Assembly (NCBI RefSeq): GCF_003977755.1
Contig: NZ_RQWN01000001.1
Location: forward strand, 1,611,969-1,675,968
DNA from: Haloterrigena salifodinae
GTDB taxonomy: Archaea > Halobacteriota > Halobacteria > Halobacteriales > Natrialbaceae
DNA: 64,000 nucleotides
Direction: 5' to 3'
Made by a program: the position numbers and the translations under genes. The notes beneath the pieces were generated by a model. That model was given only the letters and a program-made list of their open reading frames with translations. It did not search any database and was not told the origin of the DNA. This document shows, piece by piece, positions 36,034 to 44,022 of the stretch (its first letter is position 1; the number at the start of each line of letters is the position of its first letter).

Positions 36034-36110
36034 AGCCCGTCTTTTAAACACCCACTATTGCAGGGGAGATTCGGGCTCGTTCCACTCGAACGAGAATCTG
36101 AGCCCGTCTT
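36034..36110. repeat. Direct repeat and hairpin upstream of DoxX
   Basis: The decamer AGCCCGTCTT occurs at 36034-36043 and again at 36101-36110, each followed by an AT run (TTAAACA and AAGCCC). Between them lies a hairpin at 36076-36094 with seven-base arms CTCGTTC and GAACGAG, extended outward by GATT and AATC. It may be a regulatory region for the DoxX gene or an unannotated RNA. Confidence 0.5.
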
Positions 36111-36137
36111 AAGCCCGTATAGCGCCGAGTAGTGACT

Positions 36138-36147
36138 GGAAGGTGAG
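36138..36147 (+). promoter_or_regulatory. Ribosome binding site of the DoxX gene
   Basis: GGAAGGTGAG ends five bases before the ATG at 36153 and matches the 16S anti-SD. It indicates a leadered transcript, unusual among the leaderless genes nearby; a TATA-like GTATAGC is at 36117-36123. Confidence 0.4.
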
Positions 36148-36152
36148 CGCTA

Positions 36153-36680
36153 ATGGCAACTAACGAAGCAACCGTGCAGTGGCTGGGGAAGCGCCAGGAG
36201 TTCGACTACGCCGACGGGGTCGCCGGCTACGTGATGGTGGGGGTCCGACTGATCGTCGGTTACTGGTTCCTCCACGCCGGGTGGGGGAAACTCGTGGCCG
36301 GCGAGCCGTTCGACGCGGCGGGCTACCTGCAACACGCCGAGACGCCTATCGCCCCGCTGTTCGAGCTCGTCGCCGGGACGCCCTGGCTGCTCGAGTTCAC
36401 CAACGTGATGATCCCGCTCGGTGAGTTCTGCATCGGACTGGGGCTCATTGTGGGGGCGCTCGTGCGCCTGGCCGCCTTCTTCGGTGGCGTCCTCATGGTG
36501 TTGTTCTATCTTGGCAACGCCGACTGGGCGAACGGCTACGTCAACGGCGACCTGCTCGGACTCCTCATGTTCGTGCTCGTCGGGGTCTTCGCCGCGGGAC
36601 GGCTCCTCGGCGTCGACGCCTACCTCGAGGAGACCGAGTTCGTCCGTCAGCGGCCGTGGCTGGGCTACCTCCTCGGGTAA
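36153..36680 (+). CDS. DoxX family membrane protein
   Basis: A 175-residue protein with four hydrophobic helices, the DoxX/SURF4 fold. The characteristic pieces are VRLIVGYWFLHAGWGKLVAG in helix 1, NVMIPLGEFCIGLGLIVGALVRLAA and LLMFVLVGVFAAGRLLG. Relatives form membrane oxidoreductase complexes or quinone-associated proteins; the specific role here is unknown. It stands alone after hisS with its own promoter region and SD site. Confidence 0.92.
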   Translation: MATNEATVQWLGKRQEFDYADGVAGYVMVGVRLIVGYWFLHAGWGKLVAGEPFDAAGYLQHAETPIAPLFELVAGTPWLLEFTNVMIPLGEFCIGLGLIVGALVRLAAFFGGVLMVLFYLGNADWANGYVNGDLLGLLMFVLVGVFAAGRLLGVDAYLEETEFVRQRPWLGYLLG

Positions 36681-36782
36681 TGCCGCGGGGTAGCCCGGCC
36701 CGGTTCGATCGGTTTCGGTTTTCCACTATTCTACTCCGCAGCAGGGCCCACCATTAACTACGGCGTCGGTGTACGACGCCCG

Positions 36783-38258
36783 ATGGCCGACAGCCGCCCG
36801 AACGTTCTGTTCGTCCTCACCGATCAGGAGCGCTACGACTGCACGGCGCCCGAGGGGCCACCCGTCGAGACGCCGGCGATGGATCAACTCTCGAGCGAGG
36901 GGATGCGCTTCTCGCGGGCGTGTACGCCGATCAGCATCTGCACGAGCGCCCGCGCCTCCCTCATGACTGGCCTGTTCCCCCACGGCCACGGGATGTTGAA
37001 CAACAGCCACGAGGCCGACGCGATCCGGCCGAACCTGCCGACAGACCTGCCGACGTTCTCCGAGGAATTGGCCGACAGCGGCTACGACTGCAGCTACACC
37101 GGGAAGTGGCACGTGGGCCGCGACCAGACCCCCGAGGACTTCGGCTTCTCCTATCTCGGCGGCAGCGACAAACACCACGACGACATCGACGAGGCGTTCC
37201 GCGAGTACCGCGAGGAGCGCGGGGTTCCGCTCGGCGAGGTCGATCTCGAGGAGGAACTCTACACCGGCGACGACCCGCGCGATGCGAGCGAGGGGACGTT
37301 CGTCGCGGCGACGACGTCCGTCGACGTCGAGGAGACCCGCGCGTACTTACTCGCCGAGCGGACAGTCGACGCGATCGAGGACCACGCCGAGAGCGGTGGC
37401 GACGCGCCCTTCTTCCACCGCGCCGACTTCTACGGTCCCCACCACCCCTACGTCGTCCCCGAGCCCTACGCCTCGATGTACGACCCCGACGAGATCGACC
37501 CGCCCGAAAGCTACGCCGAGACCTACGACGGGAAGCCCCAAATTCACGAGAATTTTCACCACTATCGGGGCGCCGACGGCCTCGAGTGGGATCACTGGGC
37601 CGAGGCCACCGCGAAGTACTGGGGGTTCGTCTCGCTGATCGACGACCAGCTCGCGCGGATCCTCGAGGCGCTCGAGGACCGCGGACTGGCGGACGAGACG
37701 GCCGTCGTCCACGCCTCGGATCACGGTGACTTCGTCGGCAACCACCGCCAGTTCAATAAGGGCCCGCTGATGTACGACGACACCTACCGGATCCCCCTCC
37801 AGGTGCGCTGGCCCGGCGTCGTCGAGCCCGGATCGACCTGCGAAGCGCCCGTCCACCTGCACGACCTCACGGCGACCTTCCTCGAGATGGGCGGCGTCGA
37901 CGTCCCGGAGTCGTTCGACTCGCGGAGTCTGGTGCCACTGCTCGAGGCCGGCGGCGACCCGGACGCCGCGCCCGACGACTGGCCCGACTCTACCTTCGCC
38001 CAGTACCACGGCGACGAGTTCGGCCTCTACACCCAGCGGATGGTCCGCACGGAGCGGTACAAGTACGTCTACAACGGCCCCGACATCGACGAGTTGTACG
38101 ACCTCGAGGCCGACCCTGCCGAGTTGCAGAATCTGATCGACCACCCCGACTACGCCGACGTTCGCGAGGAGATGCGAGAGCGGCTCATCGACTGGATGCA
38201 CAAGACGGACGACCCGAATCAGGGGTGGGTTCCGGATGTGCTCGAGGACGTCTCGTGA
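36783..38258 (+). CDS. Sulfatase family hydrolase
   Basis: A 491-residue alkaline-phosphatase-superfamily enzyme. The N-terminus RPNVLFVLTDQERYD carries the metal ligands D14 and Q15. The active-site motif reads CTSAR at residues 53-57 (inside SICTSARASLMTGL), where most sulfatases have CxPxR or CxAxR. Further blocks are GKWHVG, FYGPHHPYV and the metal site HASDHGDFVGNH. Without signal peptide it is cytoplasmic. The cysteine would need conversion to formylglycine for activity. It probably removes sulfate, but choline-sulfatase or phosphonate hydrolysis is possible. Confidence 0.92.
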   Translation: MADSRPNVLFVLTDQERYDCTAPEGPPVETPAMDQLSSEGMRFSRACTPISICTSARASLMTGLFPHGHGMLNNSHEADAIRPNLPTDLPTFSEELADSGYDCSYTGKWHVGRDQTPEDFGFSYLGGSDKHHDDIDEAFREYREERGVPLGEVDLEEELYTGDDPRDASEGTFVAATTSVDVEETRAYLLAERTVDAIEDHAESGGDAPFFHRADFYGPHHPYVVPEPYASMYDPDEIDPPESYAETYDGKPQIHENFHHYRGADGLEWDHWAEATAKYWGFVSLIDDQLARILEALEDRGLADETAVVHASDHGDFVGNHRQFNKGPLMYDDTYRIPLQVRWPGVVEPGSTCEAPVHLHDLTATFLEMGGVDVPESFDSRSLVPLLEAGGDPDAAPDDWPDSTFAQYHGDEFGLYTQRMVRTERYKYVYNGPDIDELYDLEADPAELQNLIDHPDYADVREEMRERLIDWMHKTDDPNQGWVPDVLEDVS

Positions 38259-38275
38259 CGGACCCGACGAACTAC

Positions 38276-38413
38276 GTGCGGTGGCGCGCGGCGTGACGTG
38301 GTGAGCGAACGGCGAACCACGTCACGAAGTCGTGCGAGGGATGAGCGAGCGACGGGAGGAGAGAGCGAGTCGGCTGGGGAGGAACGTGGAAATCCCCGTT
38401 GCCACGGGTGCAG
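38276..38413 (+). repeat. Dispersed intergenic repeat, copy A
   Basis: It starts GTGCGGTGGCGCGC and ends near CCGTTGCCACGGGTGCAG. In the middle an inverted repeat GTGACGTGGT ... ACCACGTCAC (10-base arms) forms a hairpin. The right half matches copies B and C: GAGTCGGCTGGGGAGG, then GTGGAAATCCCCGTTGCC. It lies between the convergent sulfatase and JAMM genes. It encodes no protein. Confidence 0.75.
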
Positions 38414-38438
38414 GGTGCTCGTCGTCGGTAGCCGCCGA

Positions 38439-38876
38439 TCATTCGAGAGCGAGCCGTTCGCTCTCGAACCGTTCGCCAGCAGCATCCTCCCGCCACCGCC
38501 ACGAGCCGATCTCGAGAGGCTCGAGCGAGACGATCAGGTACGACCGATCGGGCCAGGTCGCCTGCGTTTCGTCGGTCGCACTGGGCTGGGGTGGCCCGCG
38601 GGGATGGGAGTGATAGAAGCCAACGATTTCCTCGCCGCGGTCCTCGAGGCGCTCGAAGACCTCGAGTTGCTCCTCGGGATCAATTCGATACCGGGTCCGC
38701 GGCGTCTCGGCGATGTTTTCGGCGGGATACTGCGAGTGAACCCGACTCCGTCCCTCGGGCTCGAAGTCGCCGCCGAAGATTCCGCAAATCTCCTCTGGAG
38801 CGCCTTCGCGGGCGTGCTCGAGGATCGCGTCACGAATCTCGGTCGGAACGATGAGTTCGGGATCGGAACCGGTCAC
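38439..38876 (-). CDS. JAMM/MPN+ metalloprotease, desampylase-like
   Basis: A 145-residue protein with the full zinc JAMM motif: E29 in APEEICGIFGG, H89 and H91 in FYHSHPRG, S99, and D102 exactly ten residues after H91. Haloferax HvJAMM1, a protein of similar size, removes ubiquitin-like SAMP modifiers, and that is the most likely role. The family also includes cysteine-cleaving MEC+ enzymes. Its stop and the cobalamin-binding gene stop are close, and both are on the minus strand, so co-transcription with that gene is possible. Confidence 0.9.
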   Translation of the reverse strand: MTGSDPELIVPTEIRDAILEHAREGAPEEICGIFGGDFEPEGRSRVHSQYPAENIAETPRTRYRIDPEEQLEVFERLEDRGEEIVGFYHSHPRGPPQPSATDETQATWPDRSYLIVSLEPLEIGSWRWREDAAGERFESERLALE

Positions 38877-38882
38877 GGGTAG

Positions 38883-39839
38883 CTATGCCTCCGCCTCGAG
38901 TCGATCGGTCAACTGCTCGAAGGGGACCGCGATCTCCTCGAGCGCGACGGGCGGCGTCTCGGAGTCGAACAGCTCCGGCTGGACGACCGGGGCCAGCGCC
39001 TCGAGGGTATCCACCAGTCGCGGACCCGGCCGGTTCAGGTAGTGGTGACCGTCCATCGCCCAGACGCGGCCCTCGCGGACCGCGGTGAGGTCGTCCCACC
39101 CCTCGTGCTCGGTGAGGTCCGTCGTGTTCTCAGCAGTCTGCTCGAGGCCGAAGCCGCAGGGCGCGACGACGATCAGTTCGGGGTCGTACTCGCGGATGGA
39201 GGCCCACTCGCGGGGACTCGAGCGCTGGCCCGGATCGGCCAGTCCGTACTCGCCGCCGGCCCAGTCGACCAAGTCGGCGGTCCAGTGGCCCGCGATCATG
39301 ACGGGGTCAGTCCAGTCGAAGATCGCGACGCGGGGCCGGTCGTCAGGCTCGAGGTCTGCTCCGGCGGTTCGCTCTCGAACGGCGTCGATTCGGGACTCGA
39401 GGTCCGCGCGAACCGCTCGAGCGTGTTCCTCGCGACCCGCCGCGCGGCCGATCCGCTCGAGGTCCTCGAGCATGTCGTCGACACTGTGCGGATCGGTAGT
39501 GAGAATCTCCGGGTCCGCGTCGATCTCCTCGATAGCGTCCTCCATGACCACTTCGTCGACTGCACAGACGTCACACATCCCCTGCGTGACGATCAGGTCC
39601 GGCTCGAGGGCCTCGAGGAGTTCGGTGTCGACGTCGTAGACGCCCCCGTCGTCGGCGGTCTCGAGCACCTGTTCGTCGATCTCCGAACTCGAGGCGTCGG
39701 CGTCGATCCTCGAGTCGGTGACCGATGGGACCGACTCGACGCCGGGCGGATAGTCGCACTCGTGGGAGACGCCCACGGGTTCGATCCCGAGCGCGGCCAC
39801 GGTTTCGGTCGCCGAGGGGAGCGTCGTGACGATTCGCAT
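38883..39839 (-). CDS. btuF: Cobalamin-binding protein, BtuF-like
   Basis: A 318-residue helical-backbone binding protein of the BtuF/periplasmic type III family. The start at 39839 gives MRIVTTLPSATETVAALGIEP, which fits the family, and it has no signal peptide, so this form is cytoplasmic. Key blocks: VGVSHECDYP, EALEPDLIVTQGMCDVCAVD and RPGPRLVDTLEALAP. A longer frame upstream enters a repeat region and is not used. Many haloarchaea have this soluble version, whose partner is unclear. It lies six bases upstream of the JAMM gene stop region on the same strand. Confidence 0.9.
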   Translation of the reverse strand: MRIVTTLPSATETVAALGIEPVGVSHECDYPPGVESVPSVTDSRIDADASSSEIDEQVLETADDGGVYDVDTELLEALEPDLIVTQGMCDVCAVDEVVMEDAIEEIDADPEILTTDPHSVDDMLEDLERIGRAAGREEHARAVRADLESRIDAVRERTAGADLEPDDRPRVAIFDWTDPVMIAGHWTADLVDWAGGEYGLADPGQRSSPREWASIREYDPELIVVAPCGFGLEQTAENTTDLTEHEGWDDLTAVREGRVWAMDGHHYLNRPGPRLVDTLEALAPVVQPELFDSETPPVALEEIAVPFEQLTDRLEAEA

Positions 39840-39962
39840 GGCTTGTCGTAGGTGGGGAAGGGTGAAAAACCGCCGCCTCTCCTCGAGTTCGTCCGTCCTC
39901 GAGTTGTTCATCCAAGGAATCAGATTGCAACGATTACAAAGACAGACGAAGACTCGAGCGTT

Positions 39963-40104
39963 CTGCTCATGCTGGCGGCGAGGGTTTCCACACGCCTCCC
40001 CAGCCGATTCGCTCACTCACTTCGTTCGTTCACTCATCCCTCGCGCAGAGTCGTCGATCGATCCTCGCTATCGCTCGGCCGATCGATAGCGCGCGCCACC
40101 GCAC
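39963..40104 (-). repeat. Dispersed intergenic repeat, copy B (reverse orientation)
   Basis: Read on the minus strand it starts GTGCGGTGGCGCGC (complement at 40091-40104). A local hairpin made from CTATCGATCGGCCGAGCGATAG follows. It ends with GAATCGGCTGGGGAGGCGTG and a version of CCAGCATGAGCAG. The edges match copies A and C, the centre differs. It fills most of the 304-base gap between the cobalamin and F420 reductase genes. Confidence 0.75.
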
Positions 40105-40143
40105 GTGGTTCGACCGGAGTGCGACAGAAACGCCGATAGACGT

Positions 40144-40812
40144 TCAATTAAACTTCACACCGACGTCGTGCAGGTCGTCGTTGTACTTTGCGATGTTGAT
40201 CACGAGTGGCGTGACGCTCTCGACCTCGGCCGCGTTCGCGAGGGGACCGACGTCGAGCGCGCGCAGGCCCTCGATCTCGTTGGCGAGGTTGCGGACGGTC
40301 TCCTTGGCGTCATCGTCGTCAGCGACGAGGAGGGTGTCCAGGTCCAGCTCGTTGTCCAGATCCGAGAGCGCGTCGGCCGCGAGGTTATGGAAAGCGCCGA
40401 CGACGGGCACCTCGTCGGGCGCTCGTTCGGCGACCAGTTGGGTGACGCTGCCGGTTCCCGGCGGGTGGTAGTGCAGGCCGTCCTCGTCGCCCTGCATGCC
40501 GACCGCGGGGGTGACCAGGATCGTGTCGGAATCGAGGTTGTCGGCGACGGCTTCGACGGTGTCACCGGCGTAGTACGGCGGGACGCTGAGAACGACGACG
40601 TCGGCCCGGTCGGCCGCCATCTCGTTGGCGAAGCCCTTGACGTCCGCGTCGGCGCCGCGGGACTCGAGGTTCTCCTCGTAGGTGTCGACCGCGTCGCGGG
40701 CCTTCTCGGGATCGCGCGAGCCGATGAGGACTTCGTGATCCGTATCGCGTGCAAAGCGCAGGGCCAGCCCCTGCCCGATATCGCCGGTTCCGCCGAGTAG
40801 TGCGATTCGCAT
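40144..40812 (-). CDS. npdG: F420-dependent NADP reductase
   Basis: It transfers hydride between coenzyme F420 and NADP. The 222-residue protein starts MRIALLGGTGDIGQGLALRF, a Rossmann fold with the NADP motif GGTGDIG and the RDPEKAR segment for phosphate binding. Later blocks: VVVLSVPPYYAGDTV, ILVTPAVGMQGDEDG and VVGAFHNLAADALSD, with the C-terminal helices. The start at 40812 is supported by a TATA-like CCTTTTATTC about 28 bases upstream, and an ATG at 40833 would overlap it. Confidence 0.94.
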   Translation of the reverse strand: MRIALLGGTGDIGQGLALRFARDTDHEVLIGSRDPEKARDAVDTYEENLESRGADADVKGFANEMAADRADVVVLSVPPYYAGDTVEAVADNLDSDTILVTPAVGMQGDEDGLHYHPPGTGSVTQLVAERAPDEVPVVGAFHNLAADALSDLDNELDLDTLLVADDDDAKETVRNLANEIEGLRALDVGPLANAAEVESVTPLVINIAKYNDDLHDVGVKFN

Positions 40813-40836
40813 ACTCGCCTTTCGGGACGGCATCCG

Positions 40837-40846
40837 AATAAAAGGG
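40837..40846 (-). promoter_or_regulatory. TATA box of npdG
   Basis: On the minus strand CCTTTTATTC lies about 28 bases before the ATG at 40812. It decides the start codon. Confidence 0.5.
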
Positions 40847-40905
40847 GTGGAGGCCGGCCGATATCGCCGGATTTTCCGAGATCAAGGAATAGCCGCCAGA
40901 TCGGC

Positions 40906-41187
40906 TCACTCGCGGATCGACGGCCCGAGTCCGAGGGCCGACGCGGCGATCCCGAAGCCGACGAGGATCCCGCCGATTCCAAGTGCGGTTCCGCCCGACG
41001 AGGGATCGGCCAGCACTCGAGCGCCCGTGGCTACGAACAGAAGCGCGAGGCCGAGCAGCAAGACCGTTCCGAGGACGTCGAGCAGCGCGTCCCTGACGGC
41101 GGTCCGGATGACCGTATACAGTTCGTCTCGCTCGAGGGCAACCACCACGTCGTCTGAGCCGACATCCCGTCCGGAATCTGTTGTCAT
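40906..41187 (-). CDS. Small membrane protein
   Basis: A 93-residue protein with an acidic N-terminus of about 35 residues and two hydrophobic helices (VLGTVLLLGLALLFVATGARVLA and GGTALGIGGILVGFGIAASALGLG). Glycine-rich helix 2. No known family. It is oriented with the F420 reductase and coiled-coil genes but separated by 70-90 bases from each. Confidence 0.6.
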   Translation of the reverse strand: MTTDSGRDVGSDDVVVALERDELYTVIRTAVRDALLDVLGTVLLLGLALLFVATGARVLADPSSGGTALGIGGILVGFGIAASALGLGPSIRE

Positions 41188-41254
41188 ACTAACGAGTTAT
41201 CGCTGGTCCCGATAAAGATGACAGGATCGACACCAACGCACGGCGACGGAAACC

Positions 41255-41512
41255 TCAGGGCGCGTCGTCGTCCTCTGGGTTCATCGCCGCGCCAAGCCCG
41301 CTGTCGTACGCGTCGCGCTCTTTGATCTCGCGAATGCGCTGGTCGAGGCGCTCTTCGAGTTCCTGCCGTCGCCCCTCGTCGACGTCGGGATCGTTCCCGA
41401 GATTTTCGATATCCTGGCGAGCGGTCCGCAGGACTGACACCGCCTCGTCGGTCTCGAGGTCGGTCGCGCGGTCGAGGCTCCGTTCGACGTCCTCGAGGGT
41501 GGTCTCGGTCAT
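41255..41512 (-). CDS. Small helical acidic protein
   Basis: An 85-residue soluble protein with two predicted helices or a coiled coil: TLEDVERSLDRATDLETDEA and RRQELEERLDQRIREIKERD. The C-terminus is disordered (AAMNPEDDDAP). Codon use is normal for the genome. No family is recognised. Confidence 0.6.
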   Translation of the reverse strand: MTETTLEDVERSLDRATDLETDEAVSVLRTARQDIENLGNDPDVDEGRRQELEERLDQRIREIKERDAYDSGLGAAMNPEDDDAP

Positions 41513-41644
41513 GGGAACGGCTTCGGGTGCGAGCGGGGTGAAAGCTGGGCCGTCAGTGGTCGGGTACGGAGCCGTCGCCGACCGAGAGTCGGCAAGGGCT
41601 CGGCGAAAGGCTACACACTTCCCGCGCTGCCCCCATCACGAGGT

Positions 41645-42682
41645 ATGGAGCTCTCGATCGTCGATCTCGCACCGATGCCGGAGGACGGTACCGCGACAGA
41701 GGCGTTCGACCACACGGTCAAACGCGCCCAGCGGGCCGAGCAACTCGGCTACTCGCGGTTCTGGGTGGCCGAACACCACGACTTCACCGACTCCGTCGCG
41801 AGCACGACGCCGGAGGTGGTGATCCCCTACGTCGCCGCGAAGACCGACGAGATCCGGGTCGGCTCGGGTACCGTATTGCTCAACCACTACAGCCCGTACA
41901 AGGTCGCCGAGACGTTCGGCGTCCTCGACGCCCTGGAGCCCGGCCGGATCGACCTCGGTCTGGGCCGGGCGACGGGGAACCCGGCGAGCGACCTCGCCCT
42001 CCAGCCGGATCGCAGCCAGCGGCGACGGACCGGCGACGATCAGGCGGAGAAGATCGACGAGGTCGCAAGCCACTTCCATGACGGATTCGCGGACGACCAC
42101 CCGTTCGGCGAACTCGAGATCCCCCGGTCGGGCGACTCCGCGCCCGAAATCTGGGTCCACGGCTCGAGTCCCGCGAGCGCGAAGATCGCCGGCGAACTGG
42201 GACTGCCGTACTGTTTCGCCGCGTTCATCCGCCCCGAGCCGGCCGTGCAGGCGTTCGACACCTACCGGGAGCACTTCGAGCCCTCGCCGGACGGCGCCGG
42301 CCTCGAGGAGCCCAGCGGCGCCATCGCGGTGAACATGACCTGCGCCGAGACCGACGCGGAGGCCGCGCGGCTCCGCGCGACCGCCGAAGCCTCGTCGCGA
42401 CTGCTCCGCAACGGGCAGGTCGACCGACTCCCGATCCGGTCGGTCGACCGGGCGATCGACGTCCTCGGCGGGGTGCCCGATCCGACGCCGACGGACATCG
42501 AACCCGGCGACTGGCCGCGGTACCTCTCCGGCGGGCCGGAGACGGCCCGCGAGATCCTCGAGGAACTGACCGCACAGGCCGGGGTCGACGAGGTCGTGAT
42601 CCAGAGCCAGCACGCAGACCCCGAAACGACGCTGCGCTCGCACGAACTGCTCGCCGACGCCGTTGGACTCGAGGCGCGGTGA
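41645..42682 (+). CDS. LLM-class flavin oxidoreductase
   Basis: A 345-residue TIM-barrel oxidoreductase of the bacterial luciferase-like family (type 1), using FMN or F420. The N-terminus LSIVDLAPMPEDGT then GYSRFWVAEHHDF is the family signature, and VGSGTVLLNHYSPYKVAETFGVLDALEPGRIDLGLGR matches closely. The C-terminal half ends ILEELTAQAGVDEVVIQSQH. In haloarchaea such proteins often use F420, and npdG is a near neighbour. The substrate is unknown. Confidence 0.93.
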   Translation: MELSIVDLAPMPEDGTATEAFDHTVKRAQRAEQLGYSRFWVAEHHDFTDSVASTTPEVVIPYVAAKTDEIRVGSGTVLLNHYSPYKVAETFGVLDALEPGRIDLGLGRATGNPASDLALQPDRSQRRRTGDDQAEKIDEVASHFHDGFADDHPFGELEIPRSGDSAPEIWVHGSSPASAKIAGELGLPYCFAAFIRPEPAVQAFDTYREHFEPSPDGAGLEEPSGAIAVNMTCAETDAEAARLRATAEASSRLLRNGQVDRLPIRSVDRAIDVLGGVPDPTPTDIEPGDWPRYLSGGPETAREILEELTAQAGVDEVVIQSQHADPETTLRSHELLADAVGLEAR

Positions 42683-42715
42683 CAGGAACTATCGACCTTC
42701 GGACTGACGAACTGA

Positions 42716-43065
42716 GTGCGGTGGCGCGCGCTGGGACGTGGTAAGCGAACAGCGAACCACGGCGCGAAGTCGTGCGAGATCTTCGTGAGTGAACGAACGA
42801 AGTCGTTCGAGACGGCTTCGCCGTCTCGTGATGCGAAAAATCCCCAATTTTTCAGCAGCTTGTCAGAACTCACTCTGACAGTGGATGTGTGAGCGAGCGC
42901 AGCGAGTGAGCGTTAGCGTGGAACCGGAGGTTCCGCGAACCATGCGAACGGGCAGAGCGCGGCGCAACGCGCCGCGATTGTCGGGACGGCGGAGCCGTCC
43001 CGCAGCGCCCGTGAGCAGAAATCGGTTGGGGAGGGTGTGGCAATCCCCGTTGCCAGGATGAGCAG
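42716..43065 (+). repeat. Dispersed intergenic repeat, copy C, with a six-hairpin insertion
   Basis: The left edge (GTGCGGTGGCGCGC) and right edge (ATCGGTTGGGGAGG, then CCCCGTTGCCAGGATGAGCAG) match copies A and B. About 210 bases between them are not in the other copies. They hold six consecutive inverted repeats: 42794-42809, 42809-42827, 42861-42880, 42920-42934, 42958-42976 and 42982-43002, the last with nine-base arms. No open frame of significance. It occupies most of the 479-base gap between the LLM and GDPD genes. Confidence 0.75.
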
Positions 43066-43161
43066 CGTGCGAGATTTGTTTCCTCGAGTCATCGAACGCT
43101 ATCCTCCGACGAATACCCACGAGAACACAGCCTCCATTAGCCCCGCCGTCGTCCTCCGACC

Positions 43162-44001
43162 ATGGACAGTCCAGCGGTGATCGCCCACCGCGGTTACGCC
43201 GGCGTCGCCCCGGAGAACACCGTCGCAGCGGCCACAAATGCGGCAGCGAACGACGAAACGGCGATGCTCGAGATCGACGTCCAGCCCGCGGCCTGCGGCA
43301 CGCCGGTCGTGATCCACGACGAGCGCCTCGAGGGCACCGATACCCGCGACGGCCGTCCGCTGACCGACGCAACGGGCCTCGTCTGGGAAACGTCGCTCGA
43401 GGAAATCCGAGCCGCACGCGTCCTCGGGACCGACGAGACGGTGCCGACGCTCGCGGAACTGCTCGAGGCGATCCCCGAAACGGTCGGCGTCAACGTCGAA
43501 CTCAAAAATCCGGGGACGGCCGACCTGCGGTTCGGCGAGTCCCTCCCAGCCGAGGATCGGGCCGACCGCCGCGAGGTCTGGACGCCGTTCGTCGAGCGCG
43601 TGATCGAAACCTGCGACGCGTTCGACGGCGAACTCCTCTTCTCGTCGTTCTGTGAGGGCGCGCTCGCGACCGTCCGCGAGATCGCTCCTCGGTACGCCGC
43701 CGCGACGCTCGTCTGGGACGACCTCGAGGCGGGACTCGAGATTGCCCGCCGCTACGACTGCGAGGCGATCCACCCGCCGAGAAACGCGATCGCCGGGACG
43801 GCGCTGGCTGACACCGAGTACGCCGGGTTCGGCGCCGGCGGGCCCGAGATCGACGTGCTCAAGGACGCCCACGCCGAGGGCCGGACGGTCAACGTCTGGA
43901 CGGCCGAGAACTGGCGCCAGTTCGAGGCGCTGGCCGCCGCCGGCGTCGACGGGATCGTCGTCGATTACCCGGGGCTTGGAACGTACTCGAGCGATCAGTA
44001 G
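43162..44001 (+). CDS. Glycerophosphodiester phosphodiesterase
   Basis: A 279-residue TIM-barrel enzyme that hydrolyses glycerophosphodiesters to glycerol phosphate and an alcohol. The catalytic HRGYAG is at residues 10-15 with PENT following. The metal-binding EIDV and PVVIHDERLEGTDTRDGR block come next, then GVNVELKNPG. The C-terminus DGIVVDYPGLG completes the barrel. No signal peptide, so cytoplasmic. A role in lipid turnover, probably of archaeal phosphodiesters, is inferred. Confidence 0.95.
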   Translation: MDSPAVIAHRGYAGVAPENTVAAATNAAANDETAMLEIDVQPAACGTPVVIHDERLEGTDTRDGRPLTDATGLVWETSLEEIRAARVLGTDETVPTLAELLEAIPETVGVNVELKNPGTADLRFGESLPAEDRADRREVWTPFVERVIETCDAFDGELLFSSFCEGALATVREIAPRYAAATLVWDDLEAGLEIARRYDCEAIHPPRNAIAGTALADTEYAGFGAGGPEIDVLKDAHAEGRTVNVWTAENWRQFEALAAAGVDGIVVDYPGLGTYSSDQ

Positions 44002-44022
44002 CCGGTAGCGGGACCGAACGCC

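Noticed and set aside
34606-36051. A 481-residue minus-strand open frame under hisS
   Set aside because: A shadow of a high-GC gene on the other strand. hisS has all class II motifs, and this frame has none.
42716-43065. CRISPR array at the hairpin-rich region
   Set aside because: The palindromes differ in sequence and spacing. No identical direct repeats of 25-40 bases occur.
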